From Streptomyces sp. DSM 15324 (GTDB lineage: Bacteria; Actinomycetota; Actinomycetes; Streptomycetales; Streptomycetaceae): 64,000 nucleotides of DNA. Both the position numbers and the translations under genes were made by a program. Positions 31,395 through 40,568 of the stretch are shown here, in pieces. The stretch lies in NCBI RefSeq assembly GCF_001514285.1, contig NZ_KQ949027.1, forward strand, positions 550,501-614,500, given 5' to 3'. Position 1 is the first letter of the stretch, and every line of letters starts with the position of its first letter. The notes below the pieces were generated by a model, which was given only the letters and a program-made list of their open reading frames with translations, searched no databases and was not told where the DNA came from.

Positions 31395-32386
31395 CCGACC
31401 TCGCCATGACGGCCACCGCGCTCGGCAGGCGATTCGGCCGACGCGGGGGCGGGGGCTGGGCACTGCGGAACTGCACGTTCCGGCTGCCCGCCGGACGAGT
31501 CTGCGCCGTCGTCGGGCCCAACGGGGCCGGGAAGTCCACGCTCCTCTCCCTCGCCGCCGGGCTGCTGGTCCCCACCGAGGGCACCGTCACCGTCCTCGGC
31601 ACCGACCCCGCGTCCGCACGCGCGCGTGTCGGCTACGTCGCCCAGGACAAGCCGCTGCACCCCCAGCTCACGATCGCCGAGACCCTGCGCATGGGCGCCC
31701 ACCTCAACCCGGGCCGCTGGGAGGCCGCGGCCGCCGAGCGGATCGTCGCCGCGGGCGAGCTCGACCCCCGGCGCAGGATCCGCGCGCTCTCCGGCGGCCA
31801 GCGCACCCGGGTCGCCCTCGCGCTCGCCCTCGCCAAGCGGCCCGAGCTGCTGCTCCTGGACGAGCCGATGGCCGACCTCGACCCGCTCGCCCGGCACGAG
31901 CTGATGGGCGCCCTCATGTCCCAGGCGGCACAGCACGGGACGACGATCATGATGTCGTCGCACGTCGTCGCCGAGCTGGAGGACTCCTGCGACCATCTGC
32001 TGCTGGTCGGCGGCGGCCGGGTGCGGCTGGCCGGGGAGATCGACGAGCTGCTGGCCGCCCACGCGCGCGTGAGCGCGACGGCGGAGGGCGTGGAGGCCAC
32101 GGAGGGCGTGGAGGGCACGGAAGGCGTGGAGGGCACGGAAGGCGTGGAGGGCACGGAAGGCGTGGAGGGCACGGCGGTGGCCGGGCTCGCCGGCCTCTCC
32201 GCGCACACGGTCGTCGAGTCCCGGGTGACCGGCCGCCAGGTCACCGCGCTGATCCGCCCCGCCGGCCGCCTCCCCGACGACTGGCGCACCTCGGCGCCCT
32301 CCCTGGAGGAACTCCTCCTCGCCTATCTGCGCAACCCCGACGCCGCCTCCCTCGCCCCGGCCGCCCCCGAGGAGGCCCTGGCGTGA
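31391..32386 (+). CDS. ABC transporter ATP-binding protein with EGTEGV repeat
   Basis: 331 residues with Walker A GPNGAGKST, Q-loop YVAQDKPLH, signature LSGGQ, Walker B LLLLDEP and H-loop MMSSHV. Downstream of the nucleotide-binding domain (~residues 231-260) lies a tandem repeat of a six-residue unit TEGVEG encoded by five 18-base copies. The final ~70 residues form the usual C-terminal domain. It works with the permease at 32490. Confidence 0.9.
   Translation: MTDLAMTATALGRRFGRRGGGGWALRNCTFRLPAGRVCAVVGPNGAGKSTLLSLAAGLLVPTEGTVTVLGTDPASARARVGYVAQDKPLHPQLTIAETLRMGAHLNPGRWEAAAAERIVAAGELDPRRRIRALSGGQRTRVALALALAKRPELLLLDEPMADLDPLARHELMGALMSQAAQHGTTIMMSSHVVAELEDSCDHLLLVGGGRVRLAGEIDELLAAHARVSATAEGVEATEGVEGTEGVEGTEGVEGTEGVEGTAVAGLAGLSAHTVVESRVTGRQVTALIRPAGRLPDDWRTSAPSLEELLLAYLRNPDAASLAPAAPEEALA
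32081..32170 (+). repeat. Five 18-base tandem repeats inside the ATPase gene
   Basis: Units at 32081, 32099, 32117, 32135 and 32153; the last three are identical and the first two differ at one to three bases. The repeat is in frame and adds six residues per unit. Copy number is likely to vary between strains. Confidence 0.85.
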
Positions 32387-32493
32387 GTACGGAGAGCACC
32401 GTGAACACCGCGACCACTGCCGACACCGGCAGCACCGTCAGCACTCCCCGACCCGCCCGCTCGCCCTACCCCGCTCAGGAGGCAGCCGTATGA
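32383..32493 (+). CDS. Bridging mini-ORF (36 codons) between ATPase and permease genes
   Basis: The GTG (32383) overlaps the ATPase stop as GTGA and the TGA overlaps the permease ATG as ATGA. The 36-residue product is Ser/Thr-rich, then Pro-rich (STESTVNTATTADTGSTVS). A ribosome site (CAGGAGG) for the permease lies within it. It is the third doubly overlapping mini-ORF within 3.4 kb. Confidence 0.45.
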   Translation: MSTESTVNTATTADTGSTVSTPRPARSPYPAQEAAV

Positions 32494-33494
32494 CCGCCGT
32501 CGCCCGCCCGCGAACCGGCGCCGCCCCGCAGCCCGCCACCGAGGCCGTGTCGCCCGGTGCCTCCTGGGGCACCGTCCGTACGGTCCTGCGGCTGCACCGC
32601 ACCGCGCTCGTCGTCTGGACGCTCGTCGTCGTCGGCCTGAGCGGCTGCCTGGTGTGGCTCGGCACGGTCACCGCCGACGACGAGCGCGCCGCCCAGGAGG
32701 CCTGCGACCGCGTGGGCCAGGACTTCTGCGACACGACGACGTTGTACTTCATGAGTGGCATGGACCTGATCGGTCTGTGCCTCGGTTACTCGTTGCTCGT
32801 GGTGGCCGCCTTCGCCGGCGGCTCGCTGATCGGCCGCGAGATGGAGAACGGCACCGCACACCTCGCGTGGACCCAGGGCATCAGCCCCGTCCGCTGGCTC
32901 ACCGCCAAGCTCGCCGTGCCCGCGCTGGTGCTGACCGCGAGCACCACCGCGCTGGTCCTCCTCTTCCGCTGGGCCTGGGACGGCAACCGGGACCTCCTCT
33001 ACCACGACTGGATGGGCCAAGCGTTCACCGCCCGCGGCCCGGCGGCCGTCGCCTACGTGCTGTGCGCCCTCGCCATCGGCGCGCTCGCCGGGCTGCTGCT
33101 GCGCCGCGCGCTGCCCGCCCTCGCCGCCGCCACCGGTACGACCTGGGCACTCTCCTTCGGCATCTCGCTGTACCGCGCCCGGCTGTGGCCCACGGTGACC
33201 AGCACCTCGACGACGAACGGCCACCCCCACATCCCCGACGCCGCATGGCAGGTGGAGAACGGCGCGCTGATCCACGGCCGGCGGGTCGCGAACTTCGCGT
33301 CCTGGCGGTGCGACGGCAGCGCCGCCGAGATGCGGCGCTGCGTCGACGAGCAGGGCCTCACCGGCTACTACGCCTCCTACCACCCCGAATCCCACTACTG
33401 GCCGATCCAGCTCCTGGAGACCGGGATCGTGCTCGCCGTCACCGTCCTCGCCACCGTGGCCGTCTACCGGCTGGTACGCCGCCGCACGGCCTGA
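32490..33494 (+). CDS. ABC transporter permease
   Basis: 334 residues with about six membrane segments (TALVVWTLVVVGLSGCLVWLG, GLCLGYSLLVVAAFAGGSLIG, LAVPALVLTASTTALVLLF, AYVLCALAIGALAGLLL, near 215, and LLETGIVLAVTVLATVAVYRLV). The IGREMENGTAHLAWTQGIS segment is the coupling motif region of ABC-2 permeases. An exported loop (~230-300) has two Cys (WRCDGSAAEMRRC). It is the partner of the upstream ATPase. Confidence 0.87.
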   Translation: MTAVARPRTGAAPQPATEAVSPGASWGTVRTVLRLHRTALVVWTLVVVGLSGCLVWLGTVTADDERAAQEACDRVGQDFCDTTTLYFMSGMDLIGLCLGYSLLVVAAFAGGSLIGREMENGTAHLAWTQGISPVRWLTAKLAVPALVLTASTTALVLLFRWAWDGNRDLLYHDWMGQAFTARGPAAVAYVLCALAIGALAGLLLRRALPALAAATGTTWALSFGISLYRARLWPTVTSTSTTNGHPHIPDAAWQVENGALIHGRRVANFASWRCDGSAAEMRRCVDEQGLTGYYASYHPESHYWPIQLLETGIVLAVTVLATVAVYRLVRRRTA

Positions 33495-33518
33495 ACCGGC
33501 GGCGGCCCGGGTGAGCCC

Positions 33519-33563
33519 GGGGTGCGTACGCCCCTCCGCGGGGGAGACGGCCGTACGCACCCC
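33519..33563 (+). terminator. Hairpin terminator after the YtrA-type ABC operon
   Basis: Perfect 12-base arms GGGGTGCGTACG and CGTACGCACCCC enclose a second small stem (CCCCTCCGCGGGG). It starts 25 bases after the permease stop. There is no T-tract, as is common in Streptomyces. Confidence 0.75.
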
Positions 33564-33570
33564 GTCACCG

Positions 33571-33656
33571 CACCCAACGCCATCAGATCCCGTCCACCCC
33601 ACCCAGCGCGCCACCGGACCCCGTCCACCCCACCCAGCGCCACCAGCCCTCACACC
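33571..33656. repeat. Three imperfect ~30-base direct repeats upstream of ppk
   Basis: Units of 28, 31 and 27 bases share CACCCA(A/G)CGC, a CCA(C/T) and CCCGTCCACC. They lie between the terminator and the ppk promoter region. No coding or regulatory role is evident. Confidence 0.55.
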
Positions 33657-33748
33657 ACCCGGCCCCGACGCCCGCGAGCCGCCCCCCGATATCCCGCACG
33701 CCATGTCTCCGTAACCATCGGTTAAGACGACCTTGCGAGGCTCGGCGA

Positions 33749-36109
33749 ATGAAGCCCGCCGCGCCCGAGGCCTCGCCGCCCCCCGAGGGGAACGACCCCG
33801 ACGGGCAGCCCGTCATGCTCCCGCCTGCACGTTCTGACGCGCCCGTATCACTGCTGACGCGGAAGAATGGGTCCATGAGCCAGTCACACGCCCCTCAGGC
33901 CGATGTCCAGCACCCGCAGCCCTCCGTGGGCTCCATAGCCGCGCACCGCCCGCACACCGTCGCGGCCGCGGTCTCCGATCTGGAACCCGACATCGACGCC
34001 GACCTCGACGCGTACGAGGAATCCCAGGCCGACGGGGTCCGGCTCCCGCAGGGCCGCTTCCTCGACCGGGAGCGCAGCTGGCTCGCCTTCAACGAGCGGG
34101 TGCTCGAACTCGCCGAGGACCCGAACACACCCCTGCTCGAACGGGCGAACTTCCTCGCCATCTTCGCGAGCAACCTGGACGAGTTCTTCATGGTCCGGGT
34201 GGCCGGACTGAAGCGCCGTATCGCGACCGGTGTCGCCACCCGGTCCGCTTCCGGACTCCAGCCCCGCGAGGTGCTGGAGATGATCTGGGCCCGTTCGCGC
34301 GAGCTCATGGCCCGGCACGCCGCGACCTACCACGAGGACGTCGCCCCCGCCCTCGCGGAGGAGGGCATCCACCTCGTCCGCTGGAACGAGCTGACCGAGA
34401 AGGAACAGGCCCGCCTGTTCACCCTCTTCCGGCACCAGATCTTCCCGGTCCTCACCCCGCTGGCCGTCGACCCCGCGCACCCCTTCCCGTACATCTCGGG
34501 TCTCTCGCTGAACCTCGCGGTCGTCGTCCGCAACCCGGTGAGCGGGCACGACCACTTCGCGCGCGTCAAGGTGCCGCCGCTGCTCTCCCGCTTCCTGGAG
34601 GCCTCCCCCGGCCGGTACGTCCCCATCGAGGACGTCATCGGCGCCCACCTGGAGGAGCTGTTCCCGGGCATGGAGGTGCTGGAGCACCACGCCTTCCGGC
34701 TCACCCGCAACGAGGACCTCGAGGTCGAGGAGGACGACGCCGAGAACCTGCTCCAGGCCCTGGAGAAGGAGCTCATGCGGCGCCGGTTCGGCCCGCCGGT
34801 GCGCCTGGAGGTCGAGGAGTCCATCGACCGCACGGTGCTCGACCTGCTGGTGCGCGAGCTGAAGATCTCCGAGGCGGAGGTCTACCCGCTGCCCGGCCCG
34901 CTCGACCTCACCGGTCTCTTCCGCATCCACGGCCTCGACCGGCCCGAGCTGAAGTACAAGAAGTTCATCGCCGGCACGCACCGCGACCTCGCCGAGGTGG
35001 AGTCCGCCTCCCCTCCCGACATCTTCGGCGCCCTGCGCAGCCGCGACGTGCTGCTGCACCACCCGTACGACAGCTTCTCCACCTCCGTCCAGGCCTTCCT
35101 GGAGCAGGCGGCCGCCGACCCGGACGTCCTCGCGATCAAGCAGACCCTGTACCGCACCTCCGGCGACTCGCCGATCGTGGACGCGCTGATCGACGCGGCC
35201 GAGTCCGGCAAGCAGGTCCTCGTGCTGGTCGAGATCAAGGCCCGCTTCGACGAGCACGCCAACATCAAGTGGGCGCGCAAGCTGGAGGAGGCCGGCTGCC
35301 ATGTCGTCTACGGCCTCGTCGGCCTGAAGACGCACTGCAAGCTGTCCCTGGTGGTCCGTCAGGAGGGCGAGACGCTACGGCGTTACAGCCACGTCGGCAC
35401 CGGCAACTACCACCCGAAGACGGCCCGGCTCTACGAGGACCTCGGGCTGCTCACCGCGGACCCGCAGGTCGGCGCGGACCTCTCCGACCTGTTCAACCGG
35501 CTCTCCGGCTACTCGCGCCGCGAGACCTACCGCCGTCTCCTCGTCGCCCCCAAGTCGCTGCGCGACGGACTGATCTCCCGGGTGGAGAAGGAGATCCAGC
35601 ACCACCGCGCGGGGCGTCCGGCGTACGTCCGGATCAAGGTCAACTCGATCGTCGACGAGGCCCTGATCGACTCCCTCTACCGGGCCTCCCAGGCGGGCGT
35701 GCCCGTCGACGTGTGGGTGCGCGGCATCTGCGCGGTGCGCCCGGGCGTGCCCGGCCTGTCGGAGAACGTGAAGGTCCGCTCGATACTCGGCCGCTTCCTG
35801 GAGCACTCCCGGGTCTTCGCCTTCGGCAACGGCGGCGAGCCCGAGGTGTGGATCGGCAGCGCCGACATGATGCACCGCAACCTCGACCGCCGTATCGAGG
35901 CCATGGTCAGGGTCGTGGACCCGGCGCACCGGGCCGCCCTGAACCGCCTGCTGGAGACCGGCATGTCCGACGCCACCTCCTCCTGGCACCTCGGCCCGGA
36001 CGGCGAATGGACCCGGCACGCGACCGACCCGGACGGCCAGCCCCTGCGCAACGTCCAGGAGATGCTCATAGACGCCCGGAGGCGCCGGCGTGGCACAGCA
36101 ACACCATGA
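33749..36109 (+). CDS. ppk: Polyphosphate kinase 1
   Basis: It makes and reverses polyphosphate from ATP. All PPK1 domains are present: N domain (FLDRERSWLAFNERVLELAED), head domain, and the two phospholipase-D-like C domains with the autophosphorylated His in LVGLKTHCKLSLVVR and the HVGTGNYHPKTARLYED segment, then the second PLD motif MMHRNLDRRIEAMV. The ATG 33749 gives 786 residues; an ATG at 33875 (744 residues) also has a ribosome-like site. It overlaps the CHAD gene by 20 bases. In Streptomyces it is under PhoP control, but I could not see a convincing PHO box here. Confidence 0.93.
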   Translation: MKPAAPEASPPPEGNDPDGQPVMLPPARSDAPVSLLTRKNGSMSQSHAPQADVQHPQPSVGSIAAHRPHTVAAAVSDLEPDIDADLDAYEESQADGVRLPQGRFLDRERSWLAFNERVLELAEDPNTPLLERANFLAIFASNLDEFFMVRVAGLKRRIATGVATRSASGLQPREVLEMIWARSRELMARHAATYHEDVAPALAEEGIHLVRWNELTEKEQARLFTLFRHQIFPVLTPLAVDPAHPFPYISGLSLNLAVVVRNPVSGHDHFARVKVPPLLSRFLEASPGRYVPIEDVIGAHLEELFPGMEVLEHHAFRLTRNEDLEVEEDDAENLLQALEKELMRRRFGPPVRLEVEESIDRTVLDLLVRELKISEAEVYPLPGPLDLTGLFRIHGLDRPELKYKKFIAGTHRDLAEVESASPPDIFGALRSRDVLLHHPYDSFSTSVQAFLEQAAADPDVLAIKQTLYRTSGDSPIVDALIDAAESGKQVLVLVEIKARFDEHANIKWARKLEEAGCHVVYGLVGLKTHCKLSLVVRQEGETLRRYSHVGTGNYHPKTARLYEDLGLLTADPQVGADLSDLFNRLSGYSRRETYRRLLVAPKSLRDGLISRVEKEIQHHRAGRPAYVRIKVNSIVDEALIDSLYRASQAGVPVDVWVRGICAVRPGVPGLSENVKVRSILGRFLEHSRVFAFGNGGEPEVWIGSADMMHRNLDRRIEAMVRVVDPAHRAALNRLLETGMSDATSSWHLGPDGEWTRHATDPDGQPLRNVQEMLIDARRRRRGTATP

Positions 36110-37343
36110 CGTGACGGACTCCGCGGCCGGGCCGGGTGTCGCCCCCGGGCCCGTGACCGGGGACGCGCTGGCGGGCTATCTGCGGGCCCAGGCCACGGAC
36201 TTCCTCCGTGCGCTGCGGCTGCACCGGGAGACGGGAGGCGGTGGTACGGCGGTGGGCGGCGCGTCGGCCGCCGGCCCCGCCGCGTCCCCCGGTGCGCCGG
36301 GCGGCGCGGAGGACGCCGTCGACGCGGCGCGCGCCCTGCGCCGTACGGCCCGCCGGATCAGCGGCAGCCTGCACACCTTCCGCCCGCTCCTCGACCCCGA
36401 GTGGTCGGAGCAGATCCGCCCGGAACTGGCCTGGCTCTCGGGCACACTGGCCCTGGAACACGCGTACGAGGCCCGCCTGGAACGCCTGCTCCTCGCCCTG
36501 CACCGCCTCTCGGGCTCCACGCCGGTCCCGCCCCAGACACCGGGAACCCCGGCAGCCGGCACGGCCGGGACCCGCTCGGCCGTGAGCCGCTCGGCCGGGA
36601 CGGGGACGGCCGCAACCGGCACGGCGGCGGGCAGCCGGGGCGGCGCCGCCGCGGCCCCCCACACCCAGCGAGCGGCAGCCGCCCCGGGCGGTACCCGCAC
36701 CGCCGCGAACCCCGACCGCGCCAATCTCACCGTGGGTGCCGCCAAGGCCGGCGCCCTCCTGGACCGCCAGCTCACCCTCGCCCGCACCCGCGCCCACAGC
36801 ACCGCCCTGCAGGCCCTCGGCTCCTCCCGCTTCCACGCGGTCGCCGACCAGGTCGCGGTCCTCGCCAGCGAGGTCCGGCTCACCCCGGCCGCCCCCGCCA
36901 CCGACCTGCGCCCCCTCGCCGCGGCCGCCGAGGAACGCCTCGCGGACGCCGTCGCCACGCTCCCCCTCCTCACCGCGGGCAGCCCCTACAACGCCGAGGC
37001 CCTGATCCACGGCCTCTCCCCGGACCCGGCCCCGCACCCGCAGGACGCCCCGTGGCACCAGGTCCGGCTGCTGCTGCGGCTGCACCGCTACGCCTGCGAG
37101 GTCCTGTACGGTCCCGGAGCCCCCTCGGACGTGCGGCTGCTGACCGCGGGCCAGGCCCTCGACCGGCACCGGGACGCCTCGGAGGCGGCGGCCGCCGCGG
37201 CCCAGGCGGCCCGCACGCCCCGGATCGCGCCGGCCACCGCGTACGCGCTCGGCGTGCTGCACGCGGACCAGCGGCACGAGGTGGAGGCCGCGCGGTACGC
37301 GTTCCAGCACTGCTGGCAGAAGCAGACCGTCGGTACGCCGTAG
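36090..37343 (+). CDS. CHAD-domain protein
   Basis: 417 residues. Helical segments with conserved basic positions (DAARALRRTARRISGSLHTFRPLL; RLERLLLALHRL; HQVRLLLRLHRYACEVL) match the CHAD domain, which binds polyphosphate. A low-complexity Ala/Gly/Thr linker (residues ~145-205) splits the domain. The GTG 36090 overlaps ppk by 20 bases, so it is translated with it; a role in binding or localising the polymer made by Ppk is the natural reading. Confidence 0.85.
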   Translation: MAQQHHDVTDSAAGPGVAPGPVTGDALAGYLRAQATDFLRALRLHRETGGGGTAVGGASAAGPAASPGAPGGAEDAVDAARALRRTARRISGSLHTFRPLLDPEWSEQIRPELAWLSGTLALEHAYEARLERLLLALHRLSGSTPVPPQTPGTPAAGTAGTRSAVSRSAGTGTAATGTAAGSRGGAAAAPHTQRAAAAPGGTRTAANPDRANLTVGAAKAGALLDRQLTLARTRAHSTALQALGSSRFHAVADQVAVLASEVRLTPAAPATDLRPLAAAAEERLADAVATLPLLTAGSPYNAEALIHGLSPDPAPHPQDAPWHQVRLLLRLHRYACEVLYGPGAPSDVRLLTAGQALDRHRDASEAAAAAAQAARTPRIAPATAYALGVLHADQRHEVEAARYAFQHCWQKQTVGTP

Positions 37344-37591
37344 CGGCGGTGCCGAGATGCGCACCCCGGCCGTCGTGTCGTAGAACAGCAGAGGTCGAAC
37401 AGCGGCCGTCGGACAGCGGAGGCCGTAGAGCACAGGTAGCGCAGGTAGCACAGCAGCGGTCGGCACGTCATGGACACCCGGCCGTAAGACGCGGGACAGC
37501 AGCCCGTAAACAGGAGGACAGGCGGCCGGGAAGACATCAGGCCAGGACGTCGGAATGTAGGAACGTAGGAAAGCCAGGCGGTGAGGACGAA
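37344..37591. other. Intergenic spacer between CHAD and Nudix genes
   Basis: 248 bases with short direct repeats such as GCAGGTAGC and CAGCGG. No ORF with good coding character, no hairpin of note and no promoter motif that I can support. Confidence 0.4.
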
Positions 37592-38029
37592 GTGAGTTCC
37601 CCGAACCGGACCCCCCTGCAGACCACCCCCGTACAGGCCGCAGGCTGCGTCCTGTGGCGGCGCTCGCCCAGTGGCGGTGAACTGGAGGTGTGCCTCGTTC
37701 ACCGGCCCAAATACGACGACTGGTCACACCCGAAGGGCAAGCTCAAGCGGGGGGAGGACCCGCTGACCGGCGCCCTGCGCGAGGTCGGGGAGGAGACCGG
37801 GTACCGGGCGGAGCCCGGCGCGGTGCTGCCGAGCGTGAGCTACTACGCGAACGGCCGGCCCAAGCAGGTCCGCTACTGGGCGGCCGAGGCCGTATCCGGC
37901 GCTTTCAGCCCGAACGACGAGGTAGACCGCCTCCTGTGGCTGTCCCCGTCGGCGGCCCGCACCCGCCTCACCCAGCCCCGGGACCGTGACCTGGTGGACG
38001 CTCTCCTGAACACCCTGCGCCTCTCCTGA
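37592..38029 (+). CDS. Nudix (MutT-like) hydrolase
   Basis: 145 residues. The Nudix box GKLKRGEDPLTGALREVGEETGY follows the G-x5-E-x7-R-E-V-x-E-E-x-G pattern exactly. It lacks the C-terminal histidine-phosphatase domain of the related two-domain MutT proteins. The start GTG 37592 has GAGGA four bases upstream. The conserved position between polyphosphate and phosphate-transport genes suggests a substrate such as (di)nucleoside polyphosphate or diphosphoinositol-like compounds. Confidence 0.88.
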   Translation: MSSPNRTPLQTTPVQAAGCVLWRRSPSGGELEVCLVHRPKYDDWSHPKGKLKRGEDPLTGALREVGEETGYRAEPGAVLPSVSYYANGRPKQVRYWAAEAVSGAFSPNDEVDRLLWLSPSAARTRLTQPRDRDLVDALLNTLRLS

Positions 38030-38103
38030 CCCGGGACCCGACCCGGGACCGCGCCGTGTCCTCGGCGTAAGCGTTCCGTGACCTAACCGGGCCTTCCCCA
38101 TGG

Positions 38104-38147
38104 GTTCACCCGCCGTTCACTCGTGCCCGTAGGCGCCTTCACCTGAT
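38104..38147 (+). promoter_or_regulatory. PHO box (PhoP operator) of the pst operon
   Basis: Two contiguous 11-base direct-repeat units, GTTCACCCGCC (38104-38114) and GTTCACTCGTG (38115-38125), match the Streptomyces PhoP consensus. A weaker unit CTTCACCTGAT (38137-38147) is in exact 11-base phase two units on. It lies ~120 bases before pstS, as expected for activation during phosphate starvation. Confidence 0.88.
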
Positions 38148-38265
38148 CTGCCTAATTTCAGCCTTACCCGGTGCGGTGCGCGGTCGAAAGGCCCCGCCCA
38201 TGCCACCCATGACTTTCGCACGCCGCCGAATTCAGGACGGCGGCTACTGGAAGGATCTCCCTCAA

Positions 38266-39399
38266 GTGAAGCTTCAGCGCATGAACCGGCGGGCCCTCAC
38301 CCTCGGCGCTCTCGCCGTCTCCGGCGCCCTGGCCCTCACGGCGTGCGGTTCCGACGACACGGGCTCGAGCGGCAACAGCAGCAGCAGCTCCTCCGCGACC
38401 GCCGCCGCCGGTTCGATCAAGTGTGACGACGCCAAGGGCCAGCTCCTGGCCGACGGCTCCTCCGCGCAGAAGAACGCGATCGACGCCTGGGTGAAGAACT
38501 TCACGCAGGCCTGCTCGGGCGTCCAGGTCAACTACAAGGGCTCCGGCTCGGGCGCGGGCGTCACCGCCTTCACCCAGGGCCAGGTCGCCTTCGCCGGTTC
38601 CGACTCCGCGCTGAAGCCCGAAGAGGTCACCGCCTCCAAGTCCGTCTGCTCCGGCGGCCAGGGCATCGACCTGCCGATGGTCGCGGGCCCGATCGCCGTC
38701 GCGTACAACGTCTCCGGCGTGGACAACCTGGTGCTCGACGCCTCGACGATCGCCAAGATCTTCGACGGCAAGATCACCAACTGGAACGACGCCGCGATCA
38801 AGAAGCTGAACCCCAGCGCGAAGCTTCCCGACCTGAAGATCCAGCCGTACCACCGCTCCGACGAGTCGGGCACGACCGACAACTTCACCAAGTACCTGAT
38901 CGCCGCCGCCCCGAGCGACTGGAAGTACTCCGGTGGCAAGGCCTGGCAGGCCAAGGGCGGCCAGTCCGCCGCCGGCTCCTCCGGTGTCGCCCAGGGCGTG
39001 AAGCAGACCAACGGCGCCATCGGCTACATGGAGCTGTCGTACGCCAAGGACGGCCTGGGTGTCGTCTCCATCAACACCGGCGCCTCCGCCCCGGTCAAGG
39101 CCTCCTCCGAGGGCGCGACCAAGGCCGTCGCCGCCGCTCAGGTCGTCGGCACCGGCAGCGACCTGTCGCTGAAGCTCGACTACACCACCAAGGCCGACGG
39201 CGCCTACCCGATCACCCTGGTGACGTACGAGATCGTCTGCGACAAGGGCAACAAGGCCGCCACCCTGCCCGCCACGAAGGCGTTCCTGACCTACCTCGCC
39301 TCCACCGAGGGCCAGGGCATCCTCTCGGGCATCGACTACGCGCCGATCCCCGACGCGATCATCTCCAAGGTCCGTACCACGATCGACGGCCTGAGCTGA
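38266..39399 (+). CDS. pstS: Phosphate-binding lipoprotein PstS
   Basis: 377 residues with a lipoprotein signal peptide and lipobox LTAC (Cys27), a Ser/Gly linker, then the periplasmic-binding fold: DGSSAQKNAIDAW, YKGSGSGAGVTAF (phosphate loop), FAGSDSAL, RSDESGTT. It captures phosphate outside the membrane for PstCAB. The GTG 38266 is chosen because it yields a proper signal; upstream in-frame starts would add a hydrophilic extension. Confidence 0.95.
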   Translation: MKLQRMNRRALTLGALAVSGALALTACGSDDTGSSGNSSSSSSATAAAGSIKCDDAKGQLLADGSSAQKNAIDAWVKNFTQACSGVQVNYKGSGSGAGVTAFTQGQVAFAGSDSALKPEEVTASKSVCSGGQGIDLPMVAGPIAVAYNVSGVDNLVLDASTIAKIFDGKITNWNDAAIKKLNPSAKLPDLKIQPYHRSDESGTTDNFTKYLIAAAPSDWKYSGGKAWQAKGGQSAAGSSGVAQGVKQTNGAIGYMELSYAKDGLGVVSINTGASAPVKASSEGATKAVAAAQVVGTGSDLSLKLDYTTKADGAYPITLVTYEIVCDKGNKAATLPATKAFLTYLASTEGQGILSGIDYAPIPDAIISKVRTTIDGLS

Positions 39400-39536
39400 T
39401 CTGAAGGTGCGGTCCGGCACCGGGGAGACCCGGACCGGACCGCACCCTTCCGGTGCACCGCCGCCAGGGGCCGCCCGAGGGCCGGCCCCGCCCGAGCCGC
39501 CCACTCCCGCAGCGGCTCCGCAGACCGGAGACCCCG

Positions 39537-40568
39537 ATGGACATATCCACACAGAAGACAGGCGCCGACGGCGCACCCCCGCCCCACGACAACCCTCCCC
39601 CCACGACCTCCGCCAACGGCCCCCAGAAGCGCGCGGCCGGCGGCGCCACCCGACCCGGCGACCGGATCTTCCTCGGTCTCTCCCGCGGGTCGGGCATCCT
39701 GCTGCTGGTGATCATGGCGGCGATCGCGGTCTTCCTGACCTACCGCGCCTACCTCGCCATCAGCAAGGACGACGCCAACTTCCTCACCACCTTCGAGTGG
39801 AACACCGGCCTCGTCCCGCCGAAGTTCGGCATCGCGGTCCTCGCCTTCGGCACGGTCGTGTCGTCGATCATCGCGATGGCGCTGGCGGTCCCGATCGCCG
39901 TGGCGATCGCCCTGTTCATCACGCACTATGCCCCGCGCCGTCTGAGCGGCCCCATCGCGTACGTGGTGGACCTGCTCGCCGCCGTCCCCTCCATCGTCTA
40001 CGGCCTCTGGGGCGCCCTCGTCCTCGTGCCGCACATGAACGGACTGTTCGGCTGGCTCAACGACTACTTCGGCTGGACCGGGATCTTCTCCTGGGACCAG
40101 GGCGCGCCGCGCTCCATGCTGACGGTCGGCGTCCTGCTGGCGATCATGATCCTGCCGATCATCACGAACGTCAGCCGCGAGGTCTTCCGCCAGGTCCCGC
40201 AGATGCACGAGGAGGCGGCCCTGGCGCTCGGCGCCACCCGCTGGGAGGTCATCCGCATGGCGGTGCTCCCCTTCGGCCGCTCCGGTGTCATCTCGGCCTC
40301 CATGCTCGGCCTCGGCCGCGCGCTCGGCGAGACGATGGCCGTCGCCACGGTCCTCTCCCCCGACTTCGACATCCACGCCAGCCTGCTGAACCCCGGCGGC
40401 GGCACTTTCGCCCAGAACATCGCCAGCAAGTTCAACGAGGCGACGGAGTACGGCCGTGACGCGCTGATCGCCTCCGGTCTCGTCCTCTTCGTCATCACCC
40501 TGCTGGTCAACGGCGCGGCCCGCATGATCATCGCCCGCCGCAAGGAGTACTCGGGGGCCAACGCATGA
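39537..40568 (+). CDS. pstC: Phosphate ABC permease PstC
   Basis: 343 residues with a hydrophilic N-terminus (~40) and six membrane segments. The cytoplasmic EAA-type loop EEAALALGATRWEVIRMAVLPF contacts PstB, and the conserved ITNVSREVFRQVP precedes it. The 138-base gap from pstS is larger than others in the operon and holds a C/G-rich potential hairpin near 39410-39450, which may lower downstream expression relative to PstS. Confidence 0.95.
   Translation: MDISTQKTGADGAPPPHDNPPPTTSANGPQKRAAGGATRPGDRIFLGLSRGSGILLLVIMAAIAVFLTYRAYLAISKDDANFLTTFEWNTGLVPPKFGIAVLAFGTVVSSIIAMALAVPIAVAIALFITHYAPRRLSGPIAYVVDLLAAVPSIVYGLWGALVLVPHMNGLFGWLNDYFGWTGIFSWDQGAPRSMLTVGVLLAIMILPIITNVSREVFRQVPQMHEEAALALGATRWEVIRMAVLPFGRSGVISASMLGLGRALGETMAVATVLSPDFDIHASLLNPGGGTFAQNIASKFNEATEYGRDALIASGLVLFVITLLVNGAARMIIARRKEYSGANA

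Noticed and set aside
33690..33748. A PHO box directly upstream of ppk
   Set aside because: The region contains GTAACCATCGGTTAAG but no pair of GTTCACC-like 11-base units, so I could not support a PhoP site despite the expected regulation.
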